Assembly (NCBI GenBank): GCA_022819605.1 | Contig: JAJEGW010000126.1 | Span: 1-38,193, forward strand | Direction: 5' to 3' | DNA length: 38,193 nt | Source of the DNA: Silicimonas sp. | GTDB taxonomy: Bacteria; Pseudomonadota; Alphaproteobacteria; Rhodobacterales; Rhodobacteraceae | Shown: piece after piece, positions 37,441 to 38,193 of the stretch | Layout: each line of letters opens with the position of its first letter | Numbering within the stretch: the stretch's first letter is position 1 | Notes under the pieces: generated by a model | Seen by the model: the letters and a program-made list of their open reading frames with translations, nothing else | The model's database searches: none | Told to the model about the DNA's origin: nothing | Program-made: the position numbers and the translations under genes

Positions 37441-37683
37441 ATCATGCTTCGCGCCCCGATTGCGACAAGACGAACTCTCCTGACTTGCATTGTTTCAGGG
37501 GGGCTCAAAAAGAATGGTTGACGCACGGGAAGCGCCCAACCGATGAAGGTTGGGCGCACATGTCCTGAACATCGGACTTTCGTGAGGAACATCACGCGGG
37601 ACGCAGATCGGCTTTCGCCCTGCTCGATCTTTCGACCGCCCAAACGTCGCCATGCCAATGCACAACGTCGCGATGTTAACGGG

Positions 37684-37998
37684 TCAGCGAGTTGCCAAAG
37701 GCAGTGCCTGCTTTCGCGTGAAGAACTCGCTGAACAGCAGCGACGTATCCTGCTGCGACATGTCCAAGGGCTCGAAGGGCAGCGCGATGTTTATCCCCAC
37801 AGAGTGACCGCCAACCGATCTGGCCCCTGCATGGGCCGCCCGCATGACGCCCGGACCACCGCCGGACAGTACCGAGTAATGTGCAGCGGCGAGCAGCGCG
37901 GCAACGTCGTACGCCAGTTGGCAGGAAGGTGTAGCCGGGCCGGCGCGGGCACTGCCAAAAATGCTGACCGCAGGTCCGAGATTCTCTGAGAGCTTGAA
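37684..37998 (-). pseudogene. Remnant of a LOG-family (TIGR00730) gene
   Basis: The minus strand in this frame reads ENLGPAVSIFGSARAGPATP, DVAALLAAAHYSVLSGGGPG, VMRAAHAGARSVGGHSVGIN, IALPFEPLDMSQ and LLFSEFFTRKQ. This matches the nucleotide-binding core of LOG-family phosphoribohydrolases: FGSAR, SGGGPGVM, GxSxGxxI.LP and FF.RK. The frame has no start codon. A stop at 37999-38001 precedes it, and stop 37684-37686 follows directly after FFTRKQALPLATR. The usual PGGxGTxxE motif and the rest of the C-terminus are missing. The gene is therefore broken at both ends, with the IS5-type transposase end immediately upstream, which suggests disruption by that element. Confidence 0.75.
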
Positions 37999-38027
37999 TC
38001 ATAACTCTTTGATTTGATTATTGTATT

Positions 38028-38193
38028 TCATGGCGTTATCTCCCGCGACACCCGTCTCGTCAGGAACCTGCAGGCGGCAAGCTGCGCCCAGGCCACGGAG
38101 CTCTCCAGGCTCCGCTCGTGGTCCTTCGCCAGACGCCTGCATCGTGACATCCAGGCGAAAGTCCGCTCCACCACCCACCGGCGATAGAGGACG
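38028..38193 (-). mobile_element. 3' end of an IS5-family transposase gene (partial at right edge)
   Basis: From the right edge the minus strand reads [40 protein letters not shown] and [14 protein letters not shown], then stops at 38028-38030. The [21 protein letters not shown] block is the last DDE-domain motif of IS5-family (IS427/IS1031 group) transposases; the Glu in VVERTF is the catalytic E. Only 54 residues are in the window. The end of the element, with its terminal inverted repeat, should lie between 38027 and about 37985, where LOG-family similarity begins; the stretch GAGAGCTTGAATCATAACTC (37989-38008) is the likely place. The element probably broke the LOG gene. Confidence 0.8.

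Noticed and set aside
37543..37989. A 148-codon plus-strand ORF near the right end
   Set aside because: It is antisense to the LOG-family remnant, whose conserved motifs are clear on the minus strand.

Overview
The window looks like chromosomal DNA of a GC-rich alphaproteobacterium, most likely Rhodobacterales-like. The basis is a propionyl-CoA carboxylase / methylmalonyl-CoA mutase locus with small lipoprotein genes between pccB and pccA, a short-chain fatty acyl regulator of the ScfR/PccR family beside it, and a DUF4174 gene next to the mutase. This is judged from protein families and gene order only.

Layout. (1) 1-3.4 kb: the tail of an unidentified gene, then a translationally coupled type I secretion-style ABC transporter and HlyD-family adaptor. 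(2) 3.4-4.5 kb: about 1.1 kb without a convincing gene, but with a perfect 17-bp operator-like palindrome. (3) 4.5-16.1 kb: the propionate block. The minus strand carries pccB, a 41-aa lipoprotein, an unassigned gene, a possible 48-aa lipoprotein, pccA, the B12-dependent mutase, and a VOC/GNAT pair. A DUF4174 gene, a Bcr/CflA exporter and the ScfR-type regulator lie on the plus strand. TGCAAA-type repeats sit before pccB and before the regulator, so the pathway is probably controlled by that regulator. (4) 16.2-19.9 kb: an alpha/beta hydrolase, a truncated tricarballylate-dehydrogenase-like flavoprotein, and thrS. (5) 20.0-22.5 kb: a complete bufferin (copper-binding RiPP) operon: DUF2282 precursor, MNIO enzyme, DUF2063 partner and DoxX membrane protein, with a perfect hairpin between precursor and enzyme genes. 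An ArsC/Spx-like gene converges on it.

(6) 23-38 kb: an accessory catabolic region. On the left it starts with a decayed, frameshifted IS21-type istA. On the right it ends with a LOG-family gene remnant abutting the 3' end of an IS5-family transposase that runs off the window. Between them are a flavin-dependent monooxygenase of the acyl-CoA dehydrogenase fold, a metallo-beta-lactamase-fold hydrolase, a complete peptide/opine-type ABC importer split over two divergent operons (binding protein, amidohydrolase and two permeases on the minus strand; LysR regulator and two ATPases on the plus strand, linked by GTGA overlaps), a YVTN beta-propeller protein and a formylglycine sulfatase. These genes would fit uptake and hydrolysis of one amide- and/or sulfate-ester-containing compound; its identity cannot be read from sequence.

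No CRISPR array, tRNA, rRNA or complete insertion sequence was seen. The most interesting items are the bufferin operon with its hairpin, the divergent amidohydrolase/ABC/sulfatase island, the tiny lipoproteins inside the propionate locus, and the repeats that probably bind the ScfR-type regulator.
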